Counted from the stretch's first letter, positions 9,234 to 17,831 are shown. The stretch: DNA of 64,000 bases from Streptomyces malaysiensis subsp. samsunensis (GCF_024519315.1 NZ_JANIIC010000013.1:1-64000); one strand, 5' to 3'. Numbers and translations: made by a program. The notes: generated from the letters alone by a model not told the origin.

Positions 9234-10061
9234 ATGCGTATGGGGTGGAACATGTCGCGTTGGAGGCCATTACCGGATTCGCTCGATGATCGGGTTCGGC
9301 AGCTGGTCGTGCAGTTACGCCGGTTGAAGGACCGCAGCGGGCTCGGTCTGTCGTCGCTGGAGTCCAAGACCGGCTACAGCCGCTCCTCCTGGGAGCGCTA
9401 TCTCAACGGGAAGGCGCTGCCGCCCCGGCAGGCGGTGGAGGAGCTGGCGCGGGTGGGCGGCGTCGAGCCGACACGCCTCCTGGTGCTCCACGAGGTGGCC
9501 GAGGCCGCGTGGCGGGAGAGAGACGCGGCGGCGGACGTGCCCGCGCTGAGCGAGTCCGCGCCGGGCGGATCCACGCCGGGCGAGTCCGCGCCGGGCGGCG
9601 AGCCCTCGACAGCGAGCGCGCCGAGGTCGAGGAGCGTGCTGATCGGCATCTGCGCGGCCGTGGCCCTCGGCGCGCTGCTCGTCGGACTGCTGATCGCGGC
9701 GCCCTGGAAGGACGGAGGGGGTGGTGGGAAGGGCGCGGCCGAGACGCGGCACGGCGCGGCCGGGTCCTCCCATGGCACCTTCGCCTACCGGCCGGGGAAG
9801 ACCTACCCCTGCCCCGTCAAGCGGGAGAACGGACGGGCGTACGCGGGCTACAGCACCACCCGCACCGCCATCCTCTCCCAGCCGGGATGGGAGGTCGTGG
9901 AGGCCCAGTGCCTCCTGCGGCACCTGGGGTTCGACCCGGGTGGCGCCGACGGCGTCTACGGGGAGAACACCACGCGGGCCGTCAAGCGGCTACAGAAGAA
10001 GGCGGGGCTGCCTACCGATGGCATCGTCGGCCCGCATACCTGGCAGGTGCTGCGCGGATGA
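9234..10061 (+). CDS. HTH membrane protein with extracytoplasmic peptidoglycan-binding domain
   Basis: Up to 275 residues in three modules: a Cro/C1-type helix-turn-helix (about residues 20-80; GYSRSSWERYLNGK), an Ala/Gly/Ser/Pro linker, one transmembrane helix (VLIGICAAVALGALLVGLLI), and an outer peptidoglycan-binding domain with GGADGVYGENTTRAVKRLQ and DGIVGPHTW. The layout suggests a one-protein signal device reading cell-wall state outside and DNA inside; that is inference. Start is uncertain: ATGs at 9234, 9240 and 9252 are in frame, and MSRW at 9252 begins nearest the conserved part. It overlaps the next gene by four bases (ATGA), so the two are translationally coupled. Confidence 0.75.
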   Translation: MRMGWNMSRWRPLPDSLDDRVRQLVVQLRRLKDRSGLGLSSLESKTGYSRSSWERYLNGKALPPRQAVEELARVGGVEPTRLLVLHEVAEAAWRERDAAADVPALSESAPGGSTPGESAPGGEPSTASAPRSRSVLIGICAAVALGALLVGLLIAAPWKDGGGGGKGAAETRHGAAGSSHGTFAYRPGKTYPCPVKRENGRAYAGYSTTRTAILSQPGWEVVEAQCLLRHLGFDPGGADGVYGENTTRAVKRLQKKAGLPTDGIVGPHTWQVLRG

Positions 10062-10969
10062 AGGACGCCGCACCACCAACCGCCGCCGCTCCGTCCTGCA
10101 ACCGGCTGGCCGCGGGGCTGCGCGAGCTCAGGGCGCGTACGGGGCTGAGCATGGCGGCACTGGCCGAGCGCACCGCGTACAGCAAGTCCTCCTGGGAGCG
10201 CTATCTCAACGGCAAGCAACTGGCCCCGCGCCAAGCCGTCGAAGTGCTGTGCGCGATGGCCGGTGAGCCGCCCGGACGTCTGATGGCGCTGTGGGAGCTG
10301 GCCGACGGGGAGTGGAGCGGCCGAGCGGGCAGCGCGCCGGACCCCGTGGCCGCACCAGCGGTGGCGCGACCGGACGACGGCGGACTGGGCGACGACGGAC
10401 CGGGCGACGGCCGGTCGGTGCGTTCGGCCGAGCCGGGTCAAGCGCGGCGCGGGCACTCCCGCTTGCGCGGATGGGCCGGGCCGCGCGGATGGGCCGTCGT
10501 CGCCGCGGCCGTCTGTGTGGTCGCGGTCGCGGCAGCGGTGTGGGTGGCAGTCCTGCCGAACACGGGTTCCAACGGCTCCACGGCGCGCGTCCCGTCCACC
10601 GCGCCACCACCCCCCGGCTGCCGTGGGCAGGGCTGTGTCGGCAAGGATCCGGGGCTGATGGGCTGCGGCATGCCCTCCCGGGTCCGAGCGCTCGGTCCGC
10701 CGCTGCGCACCTCGACGGGCGCACGGCTGGAGTTCAGGTACAGCGCGGCATGCGCCGCCGCATGGGCGCGGATGTGGCATTCGCACATCGGAGACGTCAT
10801 CGAGGTGTCGTCCGGCGGCGAGTGGCGACGGGCCGAGGTCACCGACACCTACGACACACAGGAGTACGTCTTCACACCCATGGTCGACGGCACGGACCGC
10901 ACAAAGCTACGGGTGTGCTTCGAACCGGGAGGTGGCGGAACCCGGGAGTGCTTCACCCCGGGAGGGTGA
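10058..10969 (+). CDS. HTH membrane protein with outer DUF2690-like domain
   Basis: 303 residues. The N-terminal helix-turn-helix is plainly paralogous to the preceding gene (AYSKSSWERYLNGKQLAPRQAVE versus the GYSRSSWERYLNGK version). A long low-complexity linker, a single membrane helix (AVVAAAVCVVAVAAAVWVAV), and an outer Cys-containing domain (PGCRGQGCVGKDP... YSAACAAAWARMW) follow; the latter resembles DUF2690-type domains. Start is the ATG overlapping the upstream TGA. Same inner module with a different outer module implies tandem duplication with domain swap. Confidence 0.75.
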   Translation: MKDAAPPTAAAPSCNRLAAGLRELRARTGLSMAALAERTAYSKSSWERYLNGKQLAPRQAVEVLCAMAGEPPGRLMALWELADGEWSGRAGSAPDPVAAPAVARPDDGGLGDDGPGDGRSVRSAEPGQARRGHSRLRGWAGPRGWAVVAAAVCVVAVAAAVWVAVLPNTGSNGSTARVPSTAPPPPGCRGQGCVGKDPGLMGCGMPSRVRALGPPLRTSTGARLEFRYSAACAAAWARMWHSHIGDVIEVSSGGEWRRAEVTDTYDTQEYVFTPMVDGTDRTKLRVCFEPGGGGTRECFTPGG

Positions 10970-10993
10970 GGCCCAGCGGGTGGTTCATGAGGC

Positions 10994-11494
10994 TCATCGG
11001 CGGTAGGCGGTCGCGACGACGGCGGGCAGGAGCGCGAGGGAGAGAATGCCGCCGGTGAGGGCGAGGGCGTGCCAGTCCATAGGCGAGACCGGAGAGGATG
11101 AACGGTCCGGCCAGGTGAGGGATGCCGAGCCGCTCGGCGAAACCGCGGGTGGGGGCGGCGAGGTTGGGACCCGCGACGCCACCGAGGGTGGTGGCCACCA
11201 GGACGGTGGAGACGGCTCGGGCCGGTGGTTGGGACGCGCGAGATCGGCACCGGCGTAGCGGGCCTGAAGGTTGGTGGCGCTGCCCGCGCCGTACACGAAC
11301 AGGGCGCTGGGCAGCCCGGCGAGGCCGGTGGAGCCGAGCATCTCCTGCGCGAGGAGCGCACCGACGGTGACACCGGCGGCGAGCCCCGCGCCGCTGAGGA
11401 CCTGGGAGGCGACCAGCACCCGCAGAACGCGGCGCCGCGCCTGGTCGGGGTCGGGTATGGCGGCCGTCGGGGTGGCGGGCGCGGTGCTGGTCAT
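10994..11494 (-). pseudogene. MFS transporter remnant with internal deletion and frameshifts
   Basis: Reading leftwards from 11494 the first ~95 residues look like the start of a 12-helix MFS exporter (RRRVLRVLVASQVLSGAGLA, then FVYGAGSATNLQARYAGADLA). Helices 2-3 appear missing between SAL and FVYGAG, as if about 45 codons were removed in frame. The frame then shifts: ARAVSTVLVATTLGGVAG and FAERLGIPHLAGPFILSGLAYGLA lie in a second frame, and a third patch (LALTGGILSLALLPAVVATAYRR) returns to the first. The C-terminal half is absent. Its promoter side faces away from the TetR gene. Certainly non-functional as an exporter if the sequence is right. Confidence 0.75.
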
Positions 11495-11554
11495 ATCTCT
11501 CCCGGAACGGCGGTGAACGGCACGGGCGGGCGTGGGTGTACGTGGACCGGACCG

Positions 11555-12169
11555 TCACCCACCGTTGGGCAGACCGGTGGCCAGCACCTCGAACGCGCGC
11601 TCCAAGCGGGCCTGATGCGCCGCGGCGATCTCGGCGAGATCGTCTCCGGCGAGTCGCCGTCGCACCATTTCGACGGCGACCGTACGGTACGCGGCGACGA
11701 GCAGCGCCGCGGTCAACGCGCTGTCGCCACGGAACCGGGAGTCGGCGTCGAGGTCCGCGGCCAGCTCCTTTTCGATCTCGTACTCGAAACCGCGGAGCCG
11801 TGAGGTCAGCGCGGGAGACGCGATCAGAGTGCGCAGGAACGGCTCGGCTCCCTCGCTCAGCCCGGACAGCGGATGCCGCTGCGCGGCGAGTGCGAGCACC
11901 GCCCGGCGGATGGCCTCGACGGCGCCGACGTCATCCGCGCGCTCGTGGATCGCGGTGCGCACAACGTCGCGGACGTCGGGAAGGCGATCGAGCAGCAGGT
12001 CCTCCTTGCGGTCGAAGTGCGCGAAGACCGTCACCTTGGACACACCGGCGGCCGCGGCGACCTCGGCGATGGTCACGTCCTCGAACCCGCGCTCCAGGAA
12101 CAACTCGGTTGCGATCGCGGCGATGCGCGCCCGGGTCTGCGCTCCGCCACGGTCCCCTCGATTCGGCAT
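11555..12169 (-). CDS. TetR-family repressor
   Basis: 204 residues with the N-terminal TetR helix-turn-helix (RIAAIATELFLERGFEDVTI then VAAAAGVSKVTVFAHFDRKEDLL) and an all-helical ligand domain. It is divergent from a flavin monooxygenase gene, with a 24-base near-perfect palindrome in the 68-base gap, the classic arrangement for drug- or aromatic-responsive autoregulated pairs. The effector is probably the substrate of the monooxygenase. Start is the ATG at 12169. Confidence 0.88.
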   Translation of the reverse strand: MPNRGDRGGAQTRARIAAIATELFLERGFEDVTIAEVAAAAGVSKVTVFAHFDRKEDLLLDRLPDVRDVVRTAIHERADDVGAVEAIRRAVLALAAQRHPLSGLSEGAEPFLRTLIASPALTSRLRGFEYEIEKELAADLDADSRFRGDSALTAALLVAAYRTVAVEMVRRRLAGDDLAEIAAAHQARLERAFEVLATGLPNGG

Positions 12170-12197
12170 GTGACAAGGCTATCTTTGCTGAGTTAGC

Positions 12198-12221
12198 TTA
12201 CTCGGTAAGTTTACCGAGTAA
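12198..12221. promoter_or_regulatory. TetR operator palindrome
   Basis: Two perfectly complementary 11-base arms, TTACTCGGTAA (12198-12208) and TTACCGAGTAA (12211-12221), separated by GT. It lies between the divergent TetR and monooxygenase genes, 17 bases before the monooxygenase ATG, in an AT-richer patch likely to hold both promoters. Binding by the TetR would block both. Confidence 0.8.
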
Positions 12222-12237
12222 AGGTTGGGTGCTTGCC

Positions 12238-13920
12238 ATGCGGCACACTGATGTGATCGTCGTCGGAGCCGGTCCCACCGGCCTCTTCCTCGCCGGCGAG
12301 CTGGCGCTCCAGGGAGTGCGGGTGACGGTGCTGGAGCGGTTGGAGGAACCCGATCCGACCATCAAGGCCGGTTCGATCAATGTCGCCAGCGCCGAGATCC
12401 TCGACCGGCGCGGTCTGCTGCCGGCCGCGGAGCGGGCCCAGCGCCGCCTGATGGCGTCGGTCGGCGCCTTCGCCGGAGGGACGGGCCACCGGCCGGTGCG
12501 CGAACAGCCGGACCGGCGGGAGCGGACGCCCCGCCGGTTCCCGGTCGCCGGGCACTTCGCGGGAATGCTGTTCCGCGGCGAGCTGGTCGATCAGAGCGAC
12601 CCGGTGCTCGCCGCGCACACCGCGGTGGCGGGCGGCGTCGTGGTGCCACAGCACGATCTCGAGCTGCTGCTCGGGGAGCACTGCGACCGACTCGGCGTCG
12701 AGATCCGCCGCGGCGTCGAGGTGCGCGGGGTGCGCGGGGTGCGCGGGGTGCGCGGGGTGCGCGGGGTGCGCGGGGTGCGCGGGGTGCGCGGGGTGCGCGG
12801 CACGGGCGAGGGGCTCATGGACGACGCCGACGTCGTGGTGGAGACCAGCGCGGGTGAACTGACCGCCGGGTGGGTGGTCGCGGCCGACGGGGGCCGCAGT
12901 GTGATCCGCAAACAGCTCGGCGTCGAATTCATCGGAACCGATCCCCAGATGGTGGGGTACCAGGCGATCGCCGACTTCGACGACCCGAGCGAGCTGAACC
13001 GCGGGTGGACGTGGACACCTCGTGGCGTCTACGCCTACGGGCCGATCCCGGGACGCATTCTCGTCGCGCGATTCGGATCGCAGCCCGAGGACCGGAACGC
13101 TCCCGTCACGATCGCGGAACTGGAGCGCGTCGTGCGGAACGTCACCGGAACCGAGGTGACCCTCAAGGGACTTCAAGGCCGTGCGACCCGATGGTCCGAC
13201 CACGCCCGGCAGGCGCGGACCTACCGCCACGGCCGGGTGCTGCTCGCGGGCGACGCCGCCCACGTGCACGCGCCGTTCAGCGGCCAGGGTCTGAACCTCG
13301 GCCTCGGCGACGCGGTGAACCTCGGCTGGAAGCTCGCCGCCACCGTCAACGGGTGGGCCCCGGCAGGACTGCTCGACACATACGAGACCGAACGTCACCC
13401 GATCGCGGCGTGGGTCCTCGACTGGACGCGGGCCCAGGTCGCGCTCCTGCGCGGCGACGAGCACACGGCGCGGCTGCGGAAAATCGTCGGCGGTGAGCTG
13501 CTCACCGTGCCGGGGGCGATGAACCGCGTCGTCGCCCTGACTTCCGGGATCACGCAGCACTACGACGTGGCCGACGAGGCCGTGGCGCCGGTCGGTTCGA
13601 TAGCCGGGGACGTCGAGCTCGCCTCCGGAAACCGACTCGCCGACCACGCGCACGACGGGCGCTTCATACTGGTCGACCGTTCGCCGGACGGCCAATTCGC
13701 CACGGCAGCGGGCGAGTTGAAGAGCAGGATCACCTACGTGGCGGATCCTGCCCCGGACACGTCGCTGCCGAGCCTGCTCGTGCGCCCGGACGGCATCGTC
13801 GTATGGGCCACCGCCACCACGCAGGATGCCGCGCTGTCCGCCCACCACGTCCACGATGCCCACGAGCGGCTCGACGCCGCGATCCGGCGCTGGATCGGCG
13901 CGAGCTCCCTGCCACTTTGA
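12238..13920 (+). CDS. FAD-dependent aromatic monooxygenase
   Basis: 560-residue group A flavin hydroxylase. The N-terminal DVIVVGAGPTGLFLAGELA binds the ADP part of FAD, GWVVAADGGRSVIRK is the DG motif, and LLAGDAAHVHAPFSGQGLN is the GD motif; the C-terminal ~150 residues are the thioredoxin-like tail seen in polyketide and phenol hydroxylases. It probably hydroxylates a phenol or polyketide, or inactivates an antibiotic such as rifamycin or tetracycline; the TetR control fits a resistance role. The ATG at 12238 precedes MRHTDVIVVG directly. Residues 162-188 are nine VRG triplets encoded by a 9-base tandem repeat. Confidence 0.85.
   Translation: MRHTDVIVVGAGPTGLFLAGELALQGVRVTVLERLEEPDPTIKAGSINVASAEILDRRGLLPAAERAQRRLMASVGAFAGGTGHRPVREQPDRRERTPRRFPVAGHFAGMLFRGELVDQSDPVLAAHTAVAGGVVVPQHDLELLLGEHCDRLGVEIRRGVEVRGVRGVRGVRGVRGVRGVRGVRGVRGTGEGLMDDADVVVETSAGELTAGWVVAADGGRSVIRKQLGVEFIGTDPQMVGYQAIADFDDPSELNRGWTWTPRGVYAYGPIPGRILVARFGSQPEDRNAPVTIAELERVVRNVTGTEVTLKGLQGRATRWSDHARQARTYRHGRVLLAGDAAHVHAPFSGQGLNLGLGDAVNLGWKLAATVNGWAPAGLLDTYETERHPIAAWVLDWTRAQVALLRGDEHTARLRKIVGGELLTVPGAMNRVVALTSGITQHYDVADEAVAPVGSIAGDVELASGNRLADHAHDGRFILVDRSPDGQFATAAGELKSRITYVADPAPDTSLPSLLVRPDGIVVWATATTQDAALSAHHVHDAHERLDAAIRRWIGASSLPL
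12721..12801 (+). repeat. 9-base tandem repeat, nine copies, in coding sequence
   Basis: GTGCGCGGG is repeated eight times exactly and a ninth copy ends in C. Each unit encodes Val-Arg-Gly, so copy-number change keeps the frame. It lies in a loop of the flavin monooxygenase between the EIRRGVE strand and the VVVETSAGE strand, where homologues have a short variable hairpin. Slippage at such a perfect repeat would alter loop length. Confidence 0.95.
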
Positions 13921-13934
13921 CCGCGAACGCGCGG

Positions 13935-14071
13935 CAGTCGGCACCCGCCAGGACCAGGCCCCCGAAGGCGGAGACGATGGCGGAGACGAAGGCGGGAGTG
14001 AAGGAAGCGATGCCGTTTGAGAGTTCAAGAATGCCGGGATACAGTACGACGGCTCCGCTCCCCCACCGCAT
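13935..14071 (-). other. Possible membrane-protein remnant
   Basis: On the minus strand a short open stretch reads VVLYPGILELSNGIASF then FVSAIVSAFGGLVLAG, which has the hydrophobic pattern of two membrane helices and recalls the end of nucleoside-recognition/gate-domain membrane proteins. Nothing supports a full gene: it runs into the monooxygenase tail. It may be a scrap of a lost gene or a coincidental antisense reading. Confidence 0.25.
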
Positions 14072-14100
14072 TCGACATCCACATCGAGAGGTGGTTTGGC

Positions 14101-14718
14101 ATGCGCGCGTCGCATTTAGGTGAATGTTGTACGGTCCTGGTAGAGGACCAGGCGCTCGATGATTTTCTCGAGGTGGCCGTCGGTGAGTATCAGCGCATCA
14201 CCCCCGAATCACCGGTGCCGTGTTTCGCCCTCCTCGTCGGTACGGCGGACCAGGCGACATTGACCGTCGAGCTCGTCGCGTTCGGCCGCAATGCCCGTAC
14301 CACCGACCCGGCCGCGCGCCGTGAGTTCACCGAGTCGATCGTGCCACTCTTCGGCCCGGCATACGAGAACGAGACACGTGGCTGGTGGATCGACTCCCAT
14401 GACCTGCTGAGGGCCTCGCGCGAGGCCGAGGCCGATGGTCTGGAAATCCTGGGATCCGTGCACATGCACCCCGACTGGCATCGCATAGGCCCGCTGGAGG
14501 AGCGGAAACTCATCCCCAGCGAGCGCCCCACGCCGATGGATCAGCACATCTTCGGGAACACCGGCTGGCCCGTCAATCTCATCTGCTACCTCGAACGCCG
14601 TGGCGATGTCATGTATCACGCCCTCGCCGCCTGGGCGCCGCCGCCGTCCGAGAGCTCCCACCAGCCGTGCACCGAACTGCCGCTGCGGATACGGACCAAC
14701 GCAGTGGTGGCGGTATAA
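14101..14718 (+). CDS. JAB/MPN-like domain protein
   Basis: 205 residues. The centre carries GSVHMHPDWHRIG followed by PTPMDQHIFGNTGW and a strand NLICYLER, resembling the HxH...D metal site and following strand of JAMM/MPN isopeptidases. The Glu that normally sits in the first strand (around CFALLVGT) is not evident, so activity is uncertain. The ATG at 14101 has GAGAGGTGG upstream; a longer start at 14017 is unlikely. JAB-like proteins in bacteria act in sulfur-carrier processing or ubiquitin-like systems, but no ubiquitin-like or E1-like partner is nearby. The C-terminus abuts a glyoxalase fragment, so the tail may be altered. Confidence 0.5.
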   Translation: MRASHLGECCTVLVEDQALDDFLEVAVGEYQRITPESPVPCFALLVGTADQATLTVELVAFGRNARTTDPAARREFTESIVPLFGPAYENETRGWWIDSHDLLRASREAEADGLEILGSVHMHPDWHRIGPLEERKLIPSERPTPMDQHIFGNTGWPVNLICYLERRGDVMYHALAAWAPPPSESSHQPCTELPLRIRTNAVVAV

Positions 14719-14721
14719 GAC

Positions 14722-15005
14722 CGCCGACCGCGACCCTCTCCGACGGATACCTCAGCCTCGCCCTGATCAAGCACCAGCTCAACGGCGACACCCCCTTGGG
14801 CATGAACCACTTCGGATTCCACGTCGCCGACACATCCGAGATATCCGCCGCCCTGGTCGCCTCCGGCGCCGACGAACCCGCCGAGCGCTTCACCAACCGC
14901 CCCTTCGCCGAGTACCGGGCCATGGACCCGGAGGGCAACTGGTTCGACCTCTCCGCCCACGGCTTCGGCGGCCCCCGCCCGGCCACCGAAGCGGACGAGA
15001 AGTAG
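14722..15005 (+). pseudogene. VOC/glyoxalase-family protein, C-terminal fragment
   Basis: From about 14728 one frame reads TATLSDGYLSLALIKHQ, then MNHFGFHVADTSEISAALV and YRAMDPEGNWFDLSAHGFG. This is the second half of a VOC-superfamily domain, including the metal-site-like DPEGNWFDLS strand. The first half is missing and no start codon with a ribosome binding site fits; upstream lies the 3' end of the JAB-like gene. Best read as the remnant of a deleted gene. Confidence 0.6.
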
Positions 15006-15017
15006 ACGAGAAGTAAC

Positions 15018-15032
15018 GGCCCCCGGGGGGCC
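15018..15032. terminator. Short GC hairpin between convergent genes
   Basis: GGCCCCCGGGGGGCC forms a compact near-perfect stem between the VOC remnant on the plus strand and the receptor-like gene on the minus strand. Probably a terminator; no other role is visible. Confidence 0.4.
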
Positions 15033-15083
15033 TGGGTGCCTCACGCGCGCTCGGTTGGCTCGTGGGGGCGTTGCCGGATCGTC

Positions 15084-17831
15084 CTACGCGGTGCAGGGCT
15101 CGCCGTGTGCCGCGTAGGTCCGCCCCTGGCGGTAGGCGCCGCAGGCGACCACGGCGACGGGTCCCCCGGCGGTCTGGCGTAACAGCACCAGTGTCTTGTC
15201 GGCGGGCGGCTGGTTGACGCCCTGGTGGTAGGAGACATAGCCGGTCGCCCCGTCGAAACGGATGCTGTCGCTGCCGAGCGCGGTGAGTACGGCGCCCGGT
15301 GTGGCGTGTTCGTCCCGGTAGGCCAGATCGGTGGCCAGGGAGAGTACGTGCAGGGCGTCGTACGCGACGGCGGCGTGGCCGTCCTGTCGCCATGGGTCGG
15401 TGCCCCTGGTGGTGGTGCGCACGAACCGGTCGTAGGCGTCCGCGAAGTCCCTGGTCTTGGTGCCGGCCCGGGGGTCCGTGTCCGGCAGGCGGTGGCCGGA
15501 GAAGTACAGGCGCAGCCAGTGTTTGTCGTTGAAGGCGCCGGTCTGCGCCACGTTGGTCAGGTCGTTGCCGCCCAGCACGGTGACATCACGGTCGCCACAG
15601 GTCCCCTTGTGGTCCATGGCGTTGATGAACGCGGTGAACTCACGGGCCCGCGCGCTCCAGTACACGAGGGAGTCGGGAGACTCGCGCAGCCGTCTGCACA
15701 CCTCGTCCGCGAGGTTCTCCGCACTGTCGAACCTGAGATCGTCGGCGCCCGCGCCGGAGAAGTCTGCATCCTGCGCGTAGTCCAGTACATCGATCTCGCC
15801 TTCGAAGCTGTCCCTGAACCGTCCGGCGAGACCTCGGCTGTAGAGGTCAGCCGGGGTCTGGATGACGATGGCGTGATCGGCGGGCGCGCAGCCGCCCGCC
15901 GGGCCCGGCCGCGGCAGGATGGGGAAGGTCCTGGCGAAGTCCGCTTCGATGCCGGCCTCGGTCTTGTTGAGCGGGGTGAAGGGCCAATAGGTCCGGTAGT
16001 CGCCGTTGTGGATCATCTCGTCGGCGGTCGCGGTGGTCCCCACGGCGGGGATCCGGGCCTTGCCCAGCACCCCCAGCGCGGCCGCGGTCTCCTTCCTGCT
16101 CTGCTCGAACCCGAGCACACCGACGATCTGCCGCTCCCCCGTCCGCTTGCCGCCCCGCACCTCGGCCACCAGCTTCCTGGCGGACCGCTCGGCGTCGTGG
16201 AACGCCTTGCCGGTCGTGCGGATCTCCACCCTCAGCGGCACCAGCGCCTCGTCGGAGCCCGCGTCGTCGTTCAGCTTGCGCTGCCACAGGGCGACACCGC
16301 GCAGTTCGGGGATGGTGCCGTCGTAGAGCGTGTCCGTCTCGTCGACCGGTTTCTCCGAGCTGAACCACACCACGGTGCGGACGGTTCTGCCCTGCGCGGC
16401 GTACTGCTCGGCCCGCGCGTTCTGGCGGGTGATTTCGCCGACCGCCGCCTCGTACCACTCCGCGGGCCGCACCCGCACCGGCTCGGTCCGGGCCGCCGCG
16501 ACGGTGTCATCCCCTCCGACGCAGGACTCGCGCCCGGGTCCGAGGGGGAAGGCCAGCGGGGTCAGGACGAGCGCGGCCACGACGCCCCAGGCCGTGATGT
16601 GCACGGCCCACCATGGGAGCTTGAACCGCCTCGGGTCCACCCGTGCGATGTCCTGCCCCGGCCGCCCGAAGGGCTCCTCGTCCAGCGGCACCAGCACCGG
16701 CTGCCCATCACCGGCGCGCAGCGCGTCCGCGGCCTGTCCGAGGGTGCCGGCCACCGGGTTGCCGAGCGCCGACAGCAGCGTGTCCGAGGGCCGTCCGACC
16801 ACGATCAGCACCGGAAGGTGTGAGGCGGCCGTACGACCGGCGGCGTGGCACGAGCTCAGGAACCGCTCGACCGCCTCCGCCCGACGCGTGTCCTCCGGGA
16901 TACGCACGAGCAGCACCGGAGCGGCGGTCCGGCGCCGGCGCCGGGGCAGCAGACGGCCCACCGGTGGCACGGCGAGGTCCGCCAACAGGGCCTGGACCAG
17001 GAGCAGTTCGAGGGCTTGCAGCGCGGCTCGGTGGCTGGGGTGACCGGCGTCCAGGGCGAGCCCGGCGCGCTGCGCGTCGAGCACGGTCGCCAGGATCTCG
17101 AACAGATCCGCGCTGCCCCGCGCCTCGTCCAGTTCCGCGCCGAGCCAGCGCGCCCCGCGCCGTAACGACAGCCACGCCGGCCGAATCAGCTGATGGGTCA
17201 TCCGCCGCGTCCACCACCAGCGCGGTAGGGAGTCCGTGAGCGGCTGCCACACGGCGCTCAGGACGAAGCCGATCGCCCCGCCGACCGCTCCGTCACCCGC
17301 CGCGGCCGTACCGCTGACCTTGTGCAGCCAGCAGGGAAGGCCACCGCGCGCCACCCGGCCCGCATAGGCGGCCCTGCGCAGGACATCGGCATCGGAGGCG
17401 GCGAGGGGATCCCGCAGCGCCCTCAGGATCACGTCCCGCACCAGCGCGGAGTGCGGGAAACGGTCGGGAGTCATATGGCGTGGCAGGTTGTACGCGAGGT
17501 CCTCACGCGCCGCCATGGCGATGAGCGGCGTCGCCGCCGTGACCGACTCCGTGGACAGGACGCCGTAGGGCACCAGCTTCCCGCCGTCGGTGAGCGGGCG
17601 CTCCAGCGCGTCGATCACCCGGCGGACCCGCTCCCGGTACTCGAGCCCGGTACCCGGCACACGCAGCAGGATCATGGACGACGTGGCCGACAGCCGCCGC
17701 CGGTCGGCGAAGGGCGGAGCCACCTTCCGCCGGTACTCGTGGCGGAGCCTGCCCGCCTCCCGGTCATCGGGGAACCCCTGGAACCCTTCGGGCTCGCGGC
17801 GCGCGGACGTATTGGGCGCGGCAGGCATCAT
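15084..17831 (-). CDS. Large membrane-anchored protein with type I periplasmic-binding domain
   Basis: 915 residues. The N-terminal ~400 residues are cytoplasmic, helical and Arg-rich with no Walker A motif, and look like a degenerate NTPase or helical scaffold. A membrane helix (WWAVHITAWGVVAALVLTPLAF, near residue 430) leads to an extracytoplasmic ~470-residue domain resembling Leu/Ile/Val-type solute-binding proteins (VGVLGFEQSRKETAAALG, ALHVLSLATDLAY). No ABC permease or ATPase is adjacent, so it is more likely a receptor than a transport component. The ATG at 17831 has GAAAGG five bases upstream. Its ligand and output are unknown. Confidence 0.65.
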   Translation of the reverse strand: MMPAAPNTSARREPEGFQGFPDDREAGRLRHEYRRKVAPPFADRRRLSATSSMILLRVPGTGLEYRERVRRVIDALERPLTDGGKLVPYGVLSTESVTAATPLIAMAAREDLAYNLPRHMTPDRFPHSALVRDVILRALRDPLAASDADVLRRAAYAGRVARGGLPCWLHKVSGTAAAGDGAVGGAIGFVLSAVWQPLTDSLPRWWWTRRMTHQLIRPAWLSLRRGARWLGAELDEARGSADLFEILATVLDAQRAGLALDAGHPSHRAALQALELLLVQALLADLAVPPVGRLLPRRRRRTAAPVLLVRIPEDTRRAEAVERFLSSCHAAGRTAASHLPVLIVVGRPSDTLLSALGNPVAGTLGQAADALRAGDGQPVLVPLDEEPFGRPGQDIARVDPRRFKLPWWAVHITAWGVVAALVLTPLAFPLGPGRESCVGGDDTVAAARTEPVRVRPAEWYEAAVGEITRQNARAEQYAAQGRTVRTVVWFSSEKPVDETDTLYDGTIPELRGVALWQRKLNDDAGSDEALVPLRVEIRTTGKAFHDAERSARKLVAEVRGGKRTGERQIVGVLGFEQSRKETAAALGVLGKARIPAVGTTATADEMIHNGDYRTYWPFTPLNKTEAGIEADFARTFPILPRPGPAGGCAPADHAIVIQTPADLYSRGLAGRFRDSFEGEIDVLDYAQDADFSGAGADDLRFDSAENLADEVCRRLRESPDSLVYWSARAREFTAFINAMDHKGTCGDRDVTVLGGNDLTNVAQTGAFNDKHWLRLYFSGHRLPDTDPRAGTKTRDFADAYDRFVRTTTRGTDPWRQDGHAAVAYDALHVLSLATDLAYRDEHATPGAVLTALGSDSIRFDGATGYVSYHQGVNQPPADKTLVLLRQTAGGPVAVVACGAYRQGRTYAAHGEPCTA

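Noticed and set aside
12721-12801. CRISPR-like array
   Set aside because: Units are 9 bases with no spacers and lie inside a coding sequence; the 24-, 30- and 12-13-base repeats elsewhere also lack spacers.
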